DNA from: Methanosarcina acetivorans C2A
GTDB taxonomy: Archaea; Halobacteriota; Methanosarcinia; Methanosarcinales; Methanosarcinaceae
DNA length: 64,000 nucleotides
NCBI RefSeq assembly: GCF_000007345.1
Contig: NC_003552.1
Location: 744,001-808,000 of the forward strand
Direction: 5' to 3'
The notes under the pieces are model-generated. The model did not search any database. It was given only the letters and a program-made list of their open reading frames with translations, and was not told the origin of the DNA. Numbering within the stretch: the stretch's first letter is position 1; every line of letters begins with the position of its first letter. The position numbers were made by a program, and so were the translations under genes. Of this stretch, positions 1-8,129 are shown piece by piece.

Positions 1-94
1 AATTTTTATTTTCATTTTTCTCTTCTCTTCTTTTAATTTTTATTTTCATTTTTCTCTTCTCTTCTTTTAATTTTTATTTTCATTTTTCTCTTAT
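1..94. repeat. 34-bp T-rich tandem repeat at window start
   Basis: A 34-base unit beginning AATTTTTATTTTCATTTTTC is present at 1-34 and 35-68, with most of a third copy to about 94. The first copy may be cut by the window edge. The region up to the first gene at 374 is AT-rich and noncoding. No function is assigned. Confidence 0.85.
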
Positions 95-373
95 TTTTCT
101 TTCTTTCCCTTCCTTTTCCTTTTTCCTGACTTCATTCTTCCTTTTCCCTAATCACCATAAGCCCCTTAACTTTCTCTTTTTCTCTGAAAAGAACTGAAAA
201 CCTTTTTCTGTTATTAGCGCAATATGTTCGTAAAAACATAACTCTCAATATTTATATCTGTAGATCTGTAGTCGAACTGTTATACTTCCAATAATTATTC
301 GTAATCATTCTATTCTCTCTTATCATCAGGTTCATTACTAAAAACGCCCCCTGTCAGAAAGGTGAAAGTAAAG

Positions 374-1201
374 ATGCTTGAAGTCTACTGTGATTCGTCC
401 TATAATGAGGGTGAAGACTCCTACATCGGTTGTGTGGTGCTACGGGATGGTATGCAGCTCCACCAATCAACAACTAAAGTCCCGGGTCATCCTCAGAACA
501 ATCTTGAATGTGAACTTTCGGCCCTTAACTTTGCCATCTCTCTTGTCAGGACTTTTTCAGCAGGCGATACCGAAATAGTCGTCTATAACGATTCGACCGA
601 AGCCGTAAAAGCTTTCCAGGGAAGGGTGAAGCAGGTAGAAAAGGAGTTTTCGGGGTCCAGACTCAGCTTCGAGTATATTCCCCGGGAGAAAATGAACCAG
701 GCAGCTGCAGACAGCCTCTCTAAAAAGTTTCCTGTTTTTTTCTCGAGCACGTCCACATCCGAGGTGGAGTCTTTTTCGAGGCGGGAAGACGTTCTTTTAG
801 ATATTGCCCGGAATGGAAGCAACGTTTTTTATCTGGAAAAAGTTCCGGAAATGTCTACAAATAAAAAAACCTGCTATAGATTGATAGTTCGGACAATGGA
901 AAAGATCCTTTCCGATGACATGATCTATCCGGTAAAAAAAGGAGGCCCTGGAACTCAGATAAAGGCTGCGGAACAGATTCGAAAAGACTTTTCAAACCCT
1001 GAAGTTCTTTCTTTTCTGAAATCAAAAGGTGTCAGGCTTGAAAACTCTTACTTCCTGCTCACGGACGAGACCTGGGGGCTTCGGGGTACGGACAGTCAGG
1101 CTTACTCCATTCTGCCCTCTTCCATTCCCCACAGGGTCATATGTGATGAAGTGGACAGGTCAGCCCAGAACCTTTTCAGAAGAGCCGAACGTTTCAGGTA
1201 A
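374..1201 (+). CDS. RNase H-like domain protein
   Basis: The N-terminal ~115 residues look like a ribonuclease H-type fold: a first strand with an early acidic residue (VYCDSSYNE), a helix with acidic residues (ECELSALNFA), a strand ending in aspartate (VYNDSTEA) and a late AADSLSK motif. These fit the D-E-D-D metal-binding pattern of RNase HI-like enzymes, but reading the residues as catalytic is inference. The C-terminal ~150 residues match no family I recognise. The ATG at 374 is preferred over the in-frame GTG at 362 because GGTGA at 361-365 lies 8 bases before it. The gene stands alone, with AT-rich DNA upstream. It could act on RNA-DNA hybrids or be a non-enzymatic RNase H-fold protein. 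Confidence 0.6.
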   Translation: MLEVYCDSSYNEGEDSYIGCVVLRDGMQLHQSTTKVPGHPQNNLECELSALNFAISLVRTFSAGDTEIVVYNDSTEAVKAFQGRVKQVEKEFSGSRLSFEYIPREKMNQAAADSLSKKFPVFFSSTSTSEVESFSRREDVLLDIARNGSNVFYLEKVPEMSTNKKTCYRLIVRTMEKILSDDMIYPVKKGGPGTQIKAAEQIRKDFSNPEVLSFLKSKGVRLENSYFLLTDETWGLRGTDSQAYSILPSSIPHRVICDEVDRSAQNLFRRAERFR

Positions 1202-1332
1202 TTATCCTACTCCGAAAACCCATTTCTTATAGCCCCTCTCTCCGGAATCCAACACCGGCGTTGTAAAAGTTGAAGTATTCCCTTTATATGTGTTATACAA
1301 CCCTTAAACCCAAATTTAACTTCTGAGAATCC

Positions 1333-2016
1333 ATGAAATCCATAGATTACAAAACACAGATTTTACTAGCAGTTTTCATAAGCTCTCTGCTCCTCGGAAA
1401 TCTCCTTGGGAGTAAGCTAATTGAGATCTTCGGAATTGTAACCTCTGTCGGCTTATTCGGATATCCGGTTACTTTTCTTATTACGGATATAGTAGAAGAG
1501 GTTAGAGGAAAAGAAATAACAAAGATCTTCGTACATGCAGGCTTACTTTCACTCTTCATTGCCGTACTTTTCGTATTTGTAAGTACGGGCTTCCCCTCCT
1601 CTTCTCTGTATCCTCATAGTGAGGCTTATAATAGTGTTTTCTCAAACTCTCTGCGGATTATCCTGGCAAGTATGACCGCTTTTGTTATAAGCCAGTACCA
1701 TGACCTCTGGGCTTTTAATTTCTGGAGGCAGAAGACAAATGGCAGATGCCTCTGGTTTAGGAACAATCTTTCAACAATTGTTTCCCAGCTGATTGACTCT
1801 ATTGTTTTCACGTTTATCGCTTTCTATCACGCCACTCCCGAGCTTGGGGCAGTCCAGATTTTTTATATGATCGTGCCTCTCTGGGTCCTTAAAGTGGGTT
1901 TTGCTCTCCTTGATACTCCATTTGTATATCTTGGAGTCCGGTGGCTTGCTCCTGAAAGTATGGACGATGTCACCTATCTTGGAGAAAGCCTGGAGACAGG
2001 TCCGGTTAATGGTTAA
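1333..2016 (+). CDS. YhhQ/VUT family queuosine-precursor-type transporter
   Basis: Integral membrane protein of 227 residues with about six hydrophobic segments. The motif ITDIVEEVRGKE near residues 50-61 after the second membrane segment is typical of the VUT/YhhQ (DUF165) family. In bacteria these proteins import deazapurine precursors of queuosine; the archaeal substrate is unproven but could be a precursor of the related nucleoside archaeosine. The ATG at 1333 is the first start. The C-terminal tail after the last membrane helix is polar. The gene is monocistronic, with the next gene 150 bases downstream on the same strand. Confidence 0.75.
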   Translation: MKSIDYKTQILLAVFISSLLLGNLLGSKLIEIFGIVTSVGLFGYPVTFLITDIVEEVRGKEITKIFVHAGLLSLFIAVLFVFVSTGFPSSSLYPHSEAYNSVFSNSLRIILASMTAFVISQYHDLWAFNFWRQKTNGRCLWFRNNLSTIVSQLIDSIVFTFIAFYHATPELGAVQIFYMIVPLWVLKVGFALLDTPFVYLGVRWLAPESMDDVTYLGESLETGPVNG

Positions 2017-2168
2017 AAAGAGGGGGTTCCTGAAACCAGCTTCAAAAGAGAAGGTTCCTGAAACCAGCTTTGATCCGGAAGTGACCCGGGGATACATTTT
2101 CGGGTCTTGAATCCCAATGCTTATGGATATCCCCGTCCTATACCTCTATATTAACGGGGGTGCTGATT

Positions 2169-2804
2169 ATGGCAGACCATCCTGAGATAGAAATAGGGCA
2201 GGCAAGGATTGATATTCAAAGTAATGAAGAAAATTCCGAAAAGACTTATGAAAGAAAGACTGAAGAGCAGGAAAAGTCAGGTAAAGAACCCAATAAAGGA
2301 GTCCCCCCTGAAGAATTCTGTATCTCCTGTATGGATATTCCTGAGGAACAGCGTAAGGGCATGGTTCTGGAGATCCAGCAGGTAGCTGAAAGGCTTCTGA
2401 AGGCCCATAGGGTTATTAACGAACCTAGAGACCTTTTAAAGGGGGAGTGGTTCCTCAAACTGCAGAAGCCGAAGTTCGAAAAGAAACTGGTTCTTGCAAA
2501 ATCCGGAGAGGAAGTCTTTATAGGTTTTTATAGCTATAAGGAAGAAACTCCTGTTCCCGATCCCAACTTCGTTTTGCTTTCTCAATACGGCGTCTGGTAC
2601 CCGCAGAGAATAGAGGAAAAATTTGAAGAAACGGTTGCCTCCTTCTTTACGGGAGCTTATGGGGATTACGATTTTCTCAATATCGTCCCTGAAAACGTTG
2701 AAAAATTCCAGGCGTCTCAGCGTGATTTTGCAATAATGATTGAAGACCAGGGCTGGGACGGACAGGACGTGGAGGTAGTTGAAAAAATCATGCCGAAAGA
2801 TTAA
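2169..2804 (+). CDS. hypothetical protein with acidic N-terminus
   Basis: I do not recognise this protein (211 residues from the chosen start). The first ~50 residues are rich in Glu and Lys and probably disordered. Residues 51 onward look globular, with a C-x2-C pair (CISCMD) and a weakly conserved-looking middle section. There is no signal peptide or membrane segment, so it is probably cytoplasmic. The ATG at 2169 is chosen over the GTG at 2160 because the GGGGGTG stretch (about 2156-2162) forms an SD site 6-7 bases before it. Confidence 0.55.
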   Translation: MADHPEIEIGQARIDIQSNEENSEKTYERKTEEQEKSGKEPNKGVPPEEFCISCMDIPEEQRKGMVLEIQQVAERLLKAHRVINEPRDLLKGEWFLKLQKPKFEKKLVLAKSGEEVFIGFYSYKEETPVPDPNFVLLSQYGVWYPQRIEEKFEETVASFFTGAYGDYDFLNIVPENVEKFQASQRDFAIMIEDQGWDGQDVEVVEKIMPKD

Positions 2805-3108
2805 GTTTCTCTGAAAACTTATGTCTCGCTAAAAACTCATGTATATTTGAAACTCAAGTTTTTATAGAATCTATCCCATTCAGAGCGTTCGCTTTTTCTT
2901 TTCACCCTCTTCCGGGAATTTGTTTTTCTTTTCTGCTCTCTCATTTCTTATTCTTTGTTTTTCCCACAGAATATTTAAATATTGAAAGCATACGCAGTTT
3001 CAGGTACATACTCAGTGATAGTATTTACTCAACGATGGTACATATTTGACGATATTCCTTGCTTTTCCCTTGTGGCTTTTATAGTAATCGCTTTTCAGAA
3101 GGTCTTTT
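2805..3108. other. intergenic region with candidate box A
   Basis: About 300 AT-rich bases without a convincing gene. An AATATTTAAATATTG palindromic stretch near 2970 resembles an archaeal TATA box and could serve the aminotransferase at 3109, which would imply a leader of about 110 bases. This promoter is inferred only from sequence similarity. Confidence 0.35.
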
Positions 3109-4293
3109 ATGTTTTCGATAAATTCCGAATGCATCCTTTCAAAACAGTCCGAAGATATCCCTCCTTTCTATGTGATGGAAGTACTGGAAAGTGCCAAGGA
3201 GCTGGAAGCTCAGGGCAGGCATATAATCCACCTTGAGGTCGGAGAGCCTGATTTCCCTACTGCTCCCCATATATGTGAGGCTGCCTGTGCTGCTATTGGA
3301 AAGGGGCTTACAAAGTACACCCACAGCCAGGGGCTCCCTGCCCTCCGAGAGGCAATAGCTGAATCTTACTACCGGAAGTTTGGGGTTGACCTTGACCCTA
3401 ATCAGGTTATCGTTACTTCGGGGACAAGCCCCGGGCTCCTGATGGTTTTTATGGCTTTGCTTGAAAAGAGGGACGAAGTAATCATGTCGAACCCTCACTA
3501 TGCCTGCTATCCGAATTTCGTAAAATATCTGGGCGGGACCCCTGTTTTTGTCTATACAAGCGAGGCAAACGGCTTTGCCCTTGAACCGGAAACCGTAAGG
3601 CAGTGCCTGAGCCCTAACACCAAAGCCATTCTCATTAACAGCCCTTCAAATCCCGGAGGGCATGTTATGTCTCCAGATACTTTGCAGGGCCTTGCCGCAA
3701 TAGCAGACGAAAAAGGAATTCCTGTCGTTTCGGACGAGATCTACCAGGGCCTGATCTACAGTGGAGAAGAACACAGCATCCTGGAATATACCAAAAATGC
3801 CTTTGTCCTGAACGGCTTTTCCAAACTTTATGCGATGACCGGCTGGAGGCTCGGTTATATTATCTGCCCTCCCGGATGTGTGCGTGCGATTCAGAAAATT
3901 CACCAGAACTTCTTTATCTGCGCTAACTCCTTTGTCCAGGAAGCAGGCATTGCAGCCCTCAAAGGTTCCCAGGAACATGTTGTCGAGATGGTCCAAATTT
4001 ACAATATGCGTCGCCAGTACATGCTAAAAAGACTTCTAGGTATGGGGCTTGAAGTTCGAAAAGAGCCAATGGGAGCCTTTTATGTCCTTGCCGATGCTCG
4101 CAAGTTCGGCAACGATTCCCTTGAACTGAGCCGCAGTATTCTCAATGAAGCAGGCGTGGCAGTAACTCCCGGCGTAGATTTCGGAAACGGGGCAGAAGGC
4201 TACCTGCGCTTTTCCTATGCCAACAGCCTTGAAAACATTGCAGAGGGTATGGACCGTCTGGAGGCTTTTCTGGAAAAAGAACTTGATGGATGA
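3109..4293 (+). CDS. PLP-dependent class I/II aminotransferase
   Basis: Fold-type I aminotransferase of 394 residues, the usual length for the aspartate aminotransferase superfamily. Family motifs visible are EVGEPDF near residue 44, NSPSNPGG, SDEIYQGL and FSKLYAMTGWRLGY, in which Lys239 should form the Schiff base with pyridoxal phosphate. The C-terminus has the substrate-carboxylate region LRFSYAN. The donor and acceptor amino acids cannot be read from the sequence; aspartate, alanine or aromatic substrates are all possible. It is transcribed alone and followed by a hairpin with a T-rich tail at 4350-4390. Confidence 0.85.
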   Translation: MFSINSECILSKQSEDIPPFYVMEVLESAKELEAQGRHIIHLEVGEPDFPTAPHICEAACAAIGKGLTKYTHSQGLPALREAIAESYYRKFGVDLDPNQVIVTSGTSPGLLMVFMALLEKRDEVIMSNPHYACYPNFVKYLGGTPVFVYTSEANGFALEPETVRQCLSPNTKAILINSPSNPGGHVMSPDTLQGLAAIADEKGIPVVSDEIYQGLIYSGEEHSILEYTKNAFVLNGFSKLYAMTGWRLGYIICPPGCVRAIQKIHQNFFICANSFVQEAGIAALKGSQEHVVEMVQIYNMRRQYMLKRLLGMGLEVRKEPMGAFYVLADARKFGNDSLELSRSILNEAGVAVTPGVDFGNGAEGYLRFSYANSLENIAEGMDRLEAFLEKELDG

Positions 4294-4349
4294 GAACTCC
4301 GGAATTCGGAAGCCAGTTCTGCTAATTAATTTTTCTAATTTATTTGGCG

Positions 4350-4390
4350 TGAAAGTACTGTGATTTGACAGGTACTTTCATTTCTTTATG
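4350..4390 (+). terminator. stem-loop with T-rich tail after aminotransferase gene
   Basis: TGAAAGTAC at 4350-4358 pairs with GTACTTTCA at 4372-4380 and is followed by a T-rich run. It is 57 bases past the aminotransferase stop codon, consistent with transcription termination or a 3' end-stabilising hairpin. Confidence 0.55.
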
Positions 4391-4468
4391 CCTTTTATTT
4401 CTCTGTGCTCGTGTTTGAAGAATTTCCGTATTTATTTGCTAATCAACCTTTCCAGATAATCATTTTTG

Positions 4469-4532
4469 GTATCATTCTTTCTTTGTATCATTCTTTCTTT
4501 GTATCATTCTTTCTTTGTATCATTCTTTCTTT
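4469..4532. repeat. four perfect 16-bp tandem repeats at the PEGA gene 3' end
   Basis: The unit GTATCATTCTTTCTTT occurs four times without gaps at 4469, 4485, 4501 and 4517. The stop codon of the minus-strand PEGA gene (4504-4506) lies inside the array. Because 16 is not a multiple of 3, each unit is read in a new frame. Confidence 0.95.
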
Positions 4533-5592
4533 TTACCGTATACTCAAAATCTGGTTTAGAAAGCTTTTCCAGAGCTACCAGACCATCAGAACCTGTTGAT
4601 TCTCCTCGTATTTTTTCATTTTCAGGGACAGATTTTTTATCCTCTTCGAAGACTGTTTGTTTTGTACCTTCTTTTGTAGTTTCTGCAATAGTTTTCGTTG
4701 TTGTTTCTGTTAATGTTTCCTTAGTAGCTTCAGTTGATGTATCCTTCAATGCTTCCACTGATGTTTCTTTCATGGTTCCGTCTGTCCTCTCTTTTTTGCC
4801 AGAAACGGGAGTTTCAGCCTTTTCTCTCTCTTTTTCTTCTCTCTTCTCCGGCATCTTCCGGAGTTTTTCGATTGCTGTACGATCCACAGGGATTTTTTTC
4901 GGGGATTTAAACTTCAGCTTCTCGGGATTTCTTTTGACAAAAAAACCTGCAGCCAGCAGAACCATGGTTGCAGCAAGGTATGTAAGGAGACTGAGGTGTA
5001 GTTTTTCCTCTATTAAAATCGAGGGATCATCGGAAGCATTGATTTCTTTTGAGACCGTGCCGTATCCTGTCTTTTTTATAGTCAGTTTGTGTTGCCTTCC
5101 TTCGGCATTAAATACGACAGGGGTAACCCCTTTATATCCCTCGTCAAGGTAGACCTTTGCTCCTGAGGGGCTTGAAGAAACGCTGTATGTCCACCTGCTT
5201 ATCCGGAGCTTTTTTGAGATCGAATACGTTTCCCCGGCTGTAACAGGAACTCGCTCAAAGACGTCCTCATACCCTTCCTGCTTCAATACCACTTCATAAA
5301 AACCGGAAGGAACGTCCTCTATCAGGGCCGGGGTTTTTCCAACAGGCATTTCATTTATATAGATCTCGGAGCCGTTTGGAACTGTTGTGATTTTGATATT
5401 TCCTGAGTCTCCTTTTTCCGCTGCCGTCGGATTCTCAGTCTCTTCGACTGTAGAATTGCCCTGCCCGAGATCTGCGGCAGAAACATCCGCAAATACAGGG
5501 CCGGCAGCTAAAGTAAGTATCAGGAAGGAAAATACTGTGCAGATCAGGGCTTTTCTGAAGCCCCCTGATTTGAGATCAGATCTCTTTTTTAT
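4504..5592 (-). CDS. secreted/membrane PEGA-domain protein
   Basis: The predicted order is an N-terminal signal sequence (KALICTVFSFLILTLAAG), a linker, two PEGA domains (about residues 80-140, containing YINEMPVGKTP, and 145-205, containing KVYLDEGYKGVTPV), one membrane helix (YLAATMVLLAAGFFV) and a Thr/Glu/Lys-rich cytoplasmic tail. PEGA domains are small beta-sandwich modules common in archaeal surface proteins. The first ATG (5349) lies inside the first PEGA domain and would remove the signal peptide. The same frame is open upstream to a stop at 5629-5631 but contains no ATG, GTG or TTG. An ATA at 5590-5592 has AGGGG 6-7 bases upstream and is the best start I can see; a sequencing error or frameshift is the alternative. 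Confidence 0.65.
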   Translation of the reverse strand: MKKRSDLKSGGFRKALICTVFSFLILTLAAGPVFADVSAADLGQGNSTVEETENPTAAEKGDSGNIKITTVPNGSEIYINEMPVGKTPALIEDVPSGFYEVVLKQEGYEDVFERVPVTAGETYSISKKLRISRWTYSVSSSPSGAKVYLDEGYKGVTPVVFNAEGRQHKLTIKKTGYGTVSKEINASDDPSILIEEKLHLSLLTYLAATMVLLAAGFFVKRNPEKLKFKSPKKIPVDRTAIEKLRKMPEKREEKEREKAETPVSGKKERTDGTMKETSVEALKDTSTEATKETLTETTTKTIAETTKEGTKQTVFEEDKKSVPENEKIRGESTGSDGLVALEKLSKPDFEYTVKRKNDTKKE

Positions 5593-5663
5593 ACGGAACC
5601 CCTTCGTTTTGAATGATGGCTCTTCTTTTCAAGTAACTGGTATTTATAACCATTCTTTATCTG

Positions 5664-5765
5664 ATTGAGCAGAATTTGAATGAGAATAACTTGAATGAGA
5701 ATAACTTGAATGAGAATAACTTGAATGAGAATAACTTGAATGAGAATAACTTGAATGAGCAGAAT
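5664..5765. repeat. 15-bp tandem repeat, five full units plus degenerate ends
   Basis: The unit TTGAATGAGAATAAC repeats exactly five times at 5676-5750, with degraded units (TTGAGCAGAAT, TTGAATGAGCAGAAT) on both sides. It lies between the PEGA gene upstream region and the 3' end of the gene ending at 5793. Plus-strand translation gives repeated NENNL, but no gene structure supports coding. Confidence 0.95.
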
Positions 5766-5792
5766 CTTCAGTTTCCTTTTAATTCGTTGAAT

Positions 5793-6596
5793 TCAGGTTA
5801 TTATTTTTTCCACTGCCGATGCTGCTTTTTCCTGCTTAAAATCAAAAATACTGCTCTGATTTCTATTCTCTTTTTCAGGGCAGAAAATCCCTGTAATCAT
5901 CCAGGTTCCATATATGAAATGCGTCCCCATGATAAAGTAAAGTTCTTTTTCTTTGAGGAGTTCGAAGAGTTGCTCTCTAATTTTCTTTTTCACGGCTCCA
6001 GGTTCCCTTTCTCCCCTCACGATATTCCTTACGGTTTCATTGAGTTCCCAATCGAGCAGGATAATTTTATGTCCCCTGCAGGCTTCTTCCCCCTCACACC
6101 TGAAGATATATTTTACCTCCACAGGCATCCCGGCTTTTTCCCCTTTTTCGAGAAAATCCCCCATCAGGTTAAAGTACTGCTGCCGGTCACAGGTCTCAAT
6201 GCTGTTTACCATAACTTCCGCTTTCAGAAGCTCGGGCTTTATCACTCCAAGGCTTGCTCCTTCTATGTTCAGCCTTTCTAGAGACGTCACAAGCGGTAGG
6301 ATAAGCTCTTTTATTTTCCTGTCCTTTGCGGGTCTTTCCAGGTTTACGTAATCAAGAACCTTTCTGCTTTCCCACCTCAGGTCATGCTCAGGCTTCGTAA
6401 CCGTAACCTCAAGCAGGTCGTTCTTCCTGAAATCGACCAGCCCTTCGCCGTACCTGAACCTGAGGGGGTAGAGCCTCAGGAGTTCTCCGGCTTTGTTGAT
6501 GCCAGTAACTCCAACGGCATGCACGTCCCCGTTTCTTCTGCTCTTTTCGGGGGTAGCTCTGACAAGGACAGTAATTTCTTCTTTTTCTCGCCTCAA
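5793..6596 (-). CDS. conserved-looking protein of unknown function with RLYPLRFRYGE motif
   Basis: Unrecognised 267-residue soluble protein. The N-terminal 70 residues form a beta-rich module with GINKAGELLRLYPLRFRYGE. The C-terminal half has a C-x5-C-x-G-H pattern followed by DWELNET (about residues 168-186), which could bind metal, and ends with a basic, Gln/Lys-rich tail. Start: TTG at 6596 with GAGGTT 6 bases upstream; I see no better start. No signal peptide or membrane helix. The RLYP.RFR motif reminds me of uncharacterised proteins from accessory regions, but I cannot name a family. Confidence 0.6.
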   Translation of the reverse strand: MRREKEEITVLVRATPEKSRRNGDVHAVGVTGINKAGELLRLYPLRFRYGEGLVDFRKNDLLEVTVTKPEHDLRWESRKVLDYVNLERPAKDRKIKELILPLVTSLERLNIEGASLGVIKPELLKAEVMVNSIETCDRQQYFNLMGDFLEKGEKAGMPVEVKYIFRCEGEEACRGHKIILLDWELNETVRNIVRGEREPGAVKKKIREQLFELLKEKELYFIMGTHFIYGTWMITGIFCPEKENRNQSSIFDFKQEKAASAVEKIIT

Positions 6597-6872
6597 TGGG
6601 GTAACCTCAGTTGTTTTTGAGTGAATCTGGAGAAAGATTGGTTTTTAGGGATATTAATCCTTGAGAACGCGAGGTGAAAGTGTTTTTTCTTGAGAATGTT
6701 GTTTATTTGAATCTACCAGGTTAGATTCTGCATAACAGGTCAGATCTGGAGATTCCAAGAAGAGGTATTGTCAAAAGAGGTAAATATTGAGAAACTTGAC
6801 ACAGGAATTATAAATGCCCCATTAAAAACTGAATAGACATCCAAAAATCAAAATTAAAGAAAAGAAAAAAGG

Positions 6873-7064
6873 TGGGGCTGGTGAGATTCGAACTCACGAT
6901 CGACGGGTATCTCCGAACAACTGCTTTTACAGTTCTCTGGTGAGCATCTATCAGTGCTCCAACGGTTCCTCATTGTCCTGCCCCGTCGGGAAGGACTCGG
7001 TAGACCCGTTGTTCATCATTTATCCGCTGGAGCCCATCGCCATGCCGGGCTAGGCCACAGCCCC
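6873..7064 (-). tRNA. tRNA-Trp (CCA), intron-containing
   Basis: On the minus strand the acceptor stem GGGGCTG (7064-7058) pairs with CAGCCCC (6880-6874), with A73 at 6873. The D arm, T arm (GTGAG-TTCGAAT-CTCAC) and anticodon stem ATGGG/CCCGT are all complete. The anticodon CCA is at 7030-7028. A 118-base intron (7026-6909) interrupts after position 37, the usual archaeal site, and the exon ends can form a bulge-helix-bulge. CCA is not encoded (ACCT follows). A T-rich run follows the 3' end and could terminate transcription. Confidence 0.95.
6909..7026 (-). ncRNA. tRNA-Trp intron containing a box C/D methylation guide RNA
   Basis: The intron contains box C (ATGATGA; core at 7018-7013), box D' (CCGA, 7000-6997), box C' (ATGAGGA; core 6972-6967) and box D (CTGA, 6955-6952). 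The guide before box D is complementary to the exon 1-intron junction, and its fifth base upstream of box D (G at 6960) pairs with C34 at 7030. The guide before box D' contains ACGGGT, complementary to positions 38-43, and its fifth base upstream of D' (G at 7005) pairs with C39 at 6907. Euryarchaeal tRNA-Trp introns are known to guide 2'-O-methylation of positions 34 and 39; this one fits, with C rather than U at 39. Confidence 0.9.
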
Positions 7065-7160
7065 TTTACAAGGATACTGAAATAGCCCTTCTATTTTAAA
7101 TAGTTAACGGCAGGAACTAATGTTTCTGAGGTCAGATTTCTAAGAATTATTATTTCTTTC

Positions 7161-7307
7161 TCACATCAACAGGTAATATATTATTCCTGCAAGAATTGCG
7201 AGCACAATTATTACAAAGGAAATATATCCGAGCAGACGGACCGTGAAATCGTATGTGCTTACCTCGCCTGTCCATTTGCCTGTTCTCCGGCGGTCAAAGT
7301 ATTTCAT
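7161..7307 (-). CDS. small single-span membrane protein (48 aa)
   Basis: A 48-codon ORF encodes a basic N-terminus (KYFDRRRTGKWTGE) followed by a hydrophobic segment (ISFVIIVLAILAGIIYYLL), typical of a small membrane protein with its N-terminus inside. An in-frame TTG at 7328 preceded by GGGAGA 10 bases upstream would add seven residues and may be the real start. Function unknown. It lies between tRNA-Trp and the rubrerythrin terminator, on the same strand as both. Confidence 0.5.
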   Translation of the reverse strand: MKYFDRRRTGKWTGEVSTYDFTVRLLGYISFVIIVLAILAGIIYYLLM

Positions 7308-7328
7308 CCATTTCTTGCTTAATTTCAA

Positions 7329-7568
7329 AGGTTTCAGGTCTCCCTTTTCAGTCTTGTTCTATATCAGGGGTTTTACAAATAAAGCTATTTATATGACTCC
7401 CTGAGAATCAAATTCCTGATTTGCCTGGTGCCCTCATGAAAATGAGAAAAGGTCATATACGGTTTTTTTCAGGATATGTTGTAAAAAAAGATATTGGAAA
7501 ATGTGAGGAGTCGACATCTCTGAGCATCGTTCTCTGTCAGGTGGGTGTATGAGTACAAAAAAGTGGAT
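7329..7568. other. intergenic region, nothing recognised
   Basis: About 240 bases between the small membrane protein and the rubrerythrin terminator. A 27-codon plus-strand ORF starting at the ATG near 7549 has weak support and crosses the terminator hairpin, so I do not call it. Confidence 0.4.
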
Positions 7569-7593
7569 GGGGAGCTTTTTCCTGTTAGCTCCC
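7569..7593 (-). terminator. terminator hairpin after rubrerythrin gene
   Basis: Read on the minus strand, GGGAGCT and AGCTCCC form a 7-bp stem with a 10-base A-rich loop, followed seven bases later by a run of six T. It is about 45 bases past the rubrerythrin stop codon. Confidence 0.65.
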
Positions 7594-7637
7594 GATGTGT
7601 TCAGTTTTCTTTCTGAAACGTTGTTGTCTTAATGGTT

Positions 7638-8129
7638 TTAGTTGATTTTCTCGAACTTGGATGCAGGGGCTCCGCAAATCGGACAGTTCCCTTCAGGTTC
7701 ACCCTCTATGGTATGTCCGCAGACCCCACAGACGTAATAATCGACTTCTTTATTGTTCCCGAGTTCTTCCAGGGCTTTTTCATATAGTCTGGCATGGACT
7801 CTTTCTACTTTATTTGCTACTTCAAAGCTCCAAAGAGCCCTGTTGTCCCCCTCTGCCTTTGCTTCTTCTATAAACGTGGGGTACATTGTCTCAAATTCGT
7901 ATGTTTCCCCATTAACGGCCTCTTTCAAGTTTTCCATTGTAGTTCCGATGCCGCCCATACGCTGGAGGTGGTTGAAAGCATGGATGGTTTCCGCAGCAGC
8001 AGCGGCTCTAAAGAGTTTGGCTACCTGGGGATACCCTTCTTCATCTGCTTTTTTCGCAAAAGCAAGATATGTCCTGTTTGCCATCGATTCGCCAGTAAAT
8101 GCAGCCTTAAGGTTATCTTTGGAACTCAT
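7638..8129 (-). CDS. rbr: rubrerythrin
   Basis: Rubrerythrin reduces hydrogen peroxide using a diiron centre and a rubredoxin-type iron and protects anaerobes from oxygen. The 163-residue protein has an N-terminal ferritin-like four-helix domain with iron-ligand motifs (GESMANRTY, AAETIHAFNH, EVANKVERVHARLYEKA) and a C-terminal rubredoxin domain with C134-x2-C137 and C149-x2-C152. The start is the ATG at 8129 because AAGGGGAGA lies 6 bases upstream; an ATG at 8162 would add 11 residues but lacks an SD. The gene is monocistronic with its own terminator. A second ferritin-like protein without the rubredoxin domain is encoded at 56592. Confidence 0.93.
   Translation of the reverse strand: MSSKDNLKAAFTGESMANRTYLAFAKKADEEGYPQVAKLFRAAAAAETIHAFNHLQRMGGIGTTMENLKEAVNGETYEFETMYPTFIEEAKAEGDNRALWSFEVANKVERVHARLYEKALEELGNNKEVDYYVCGVCGHTIEGEPEGNCPICGAPASKFEKIN

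Noticed and set aside
4466-5152. 228-codon plus-strand ORF antisense to the PEGA gene
   Set aside because: Shadow of the PEGA gene's low-complexity tail; no SD and no recognised domain.
7549-7632. 27-codon ORF overlapping the rubrerythrin terminator
   Set aside because: Too short and explained by the terminator.
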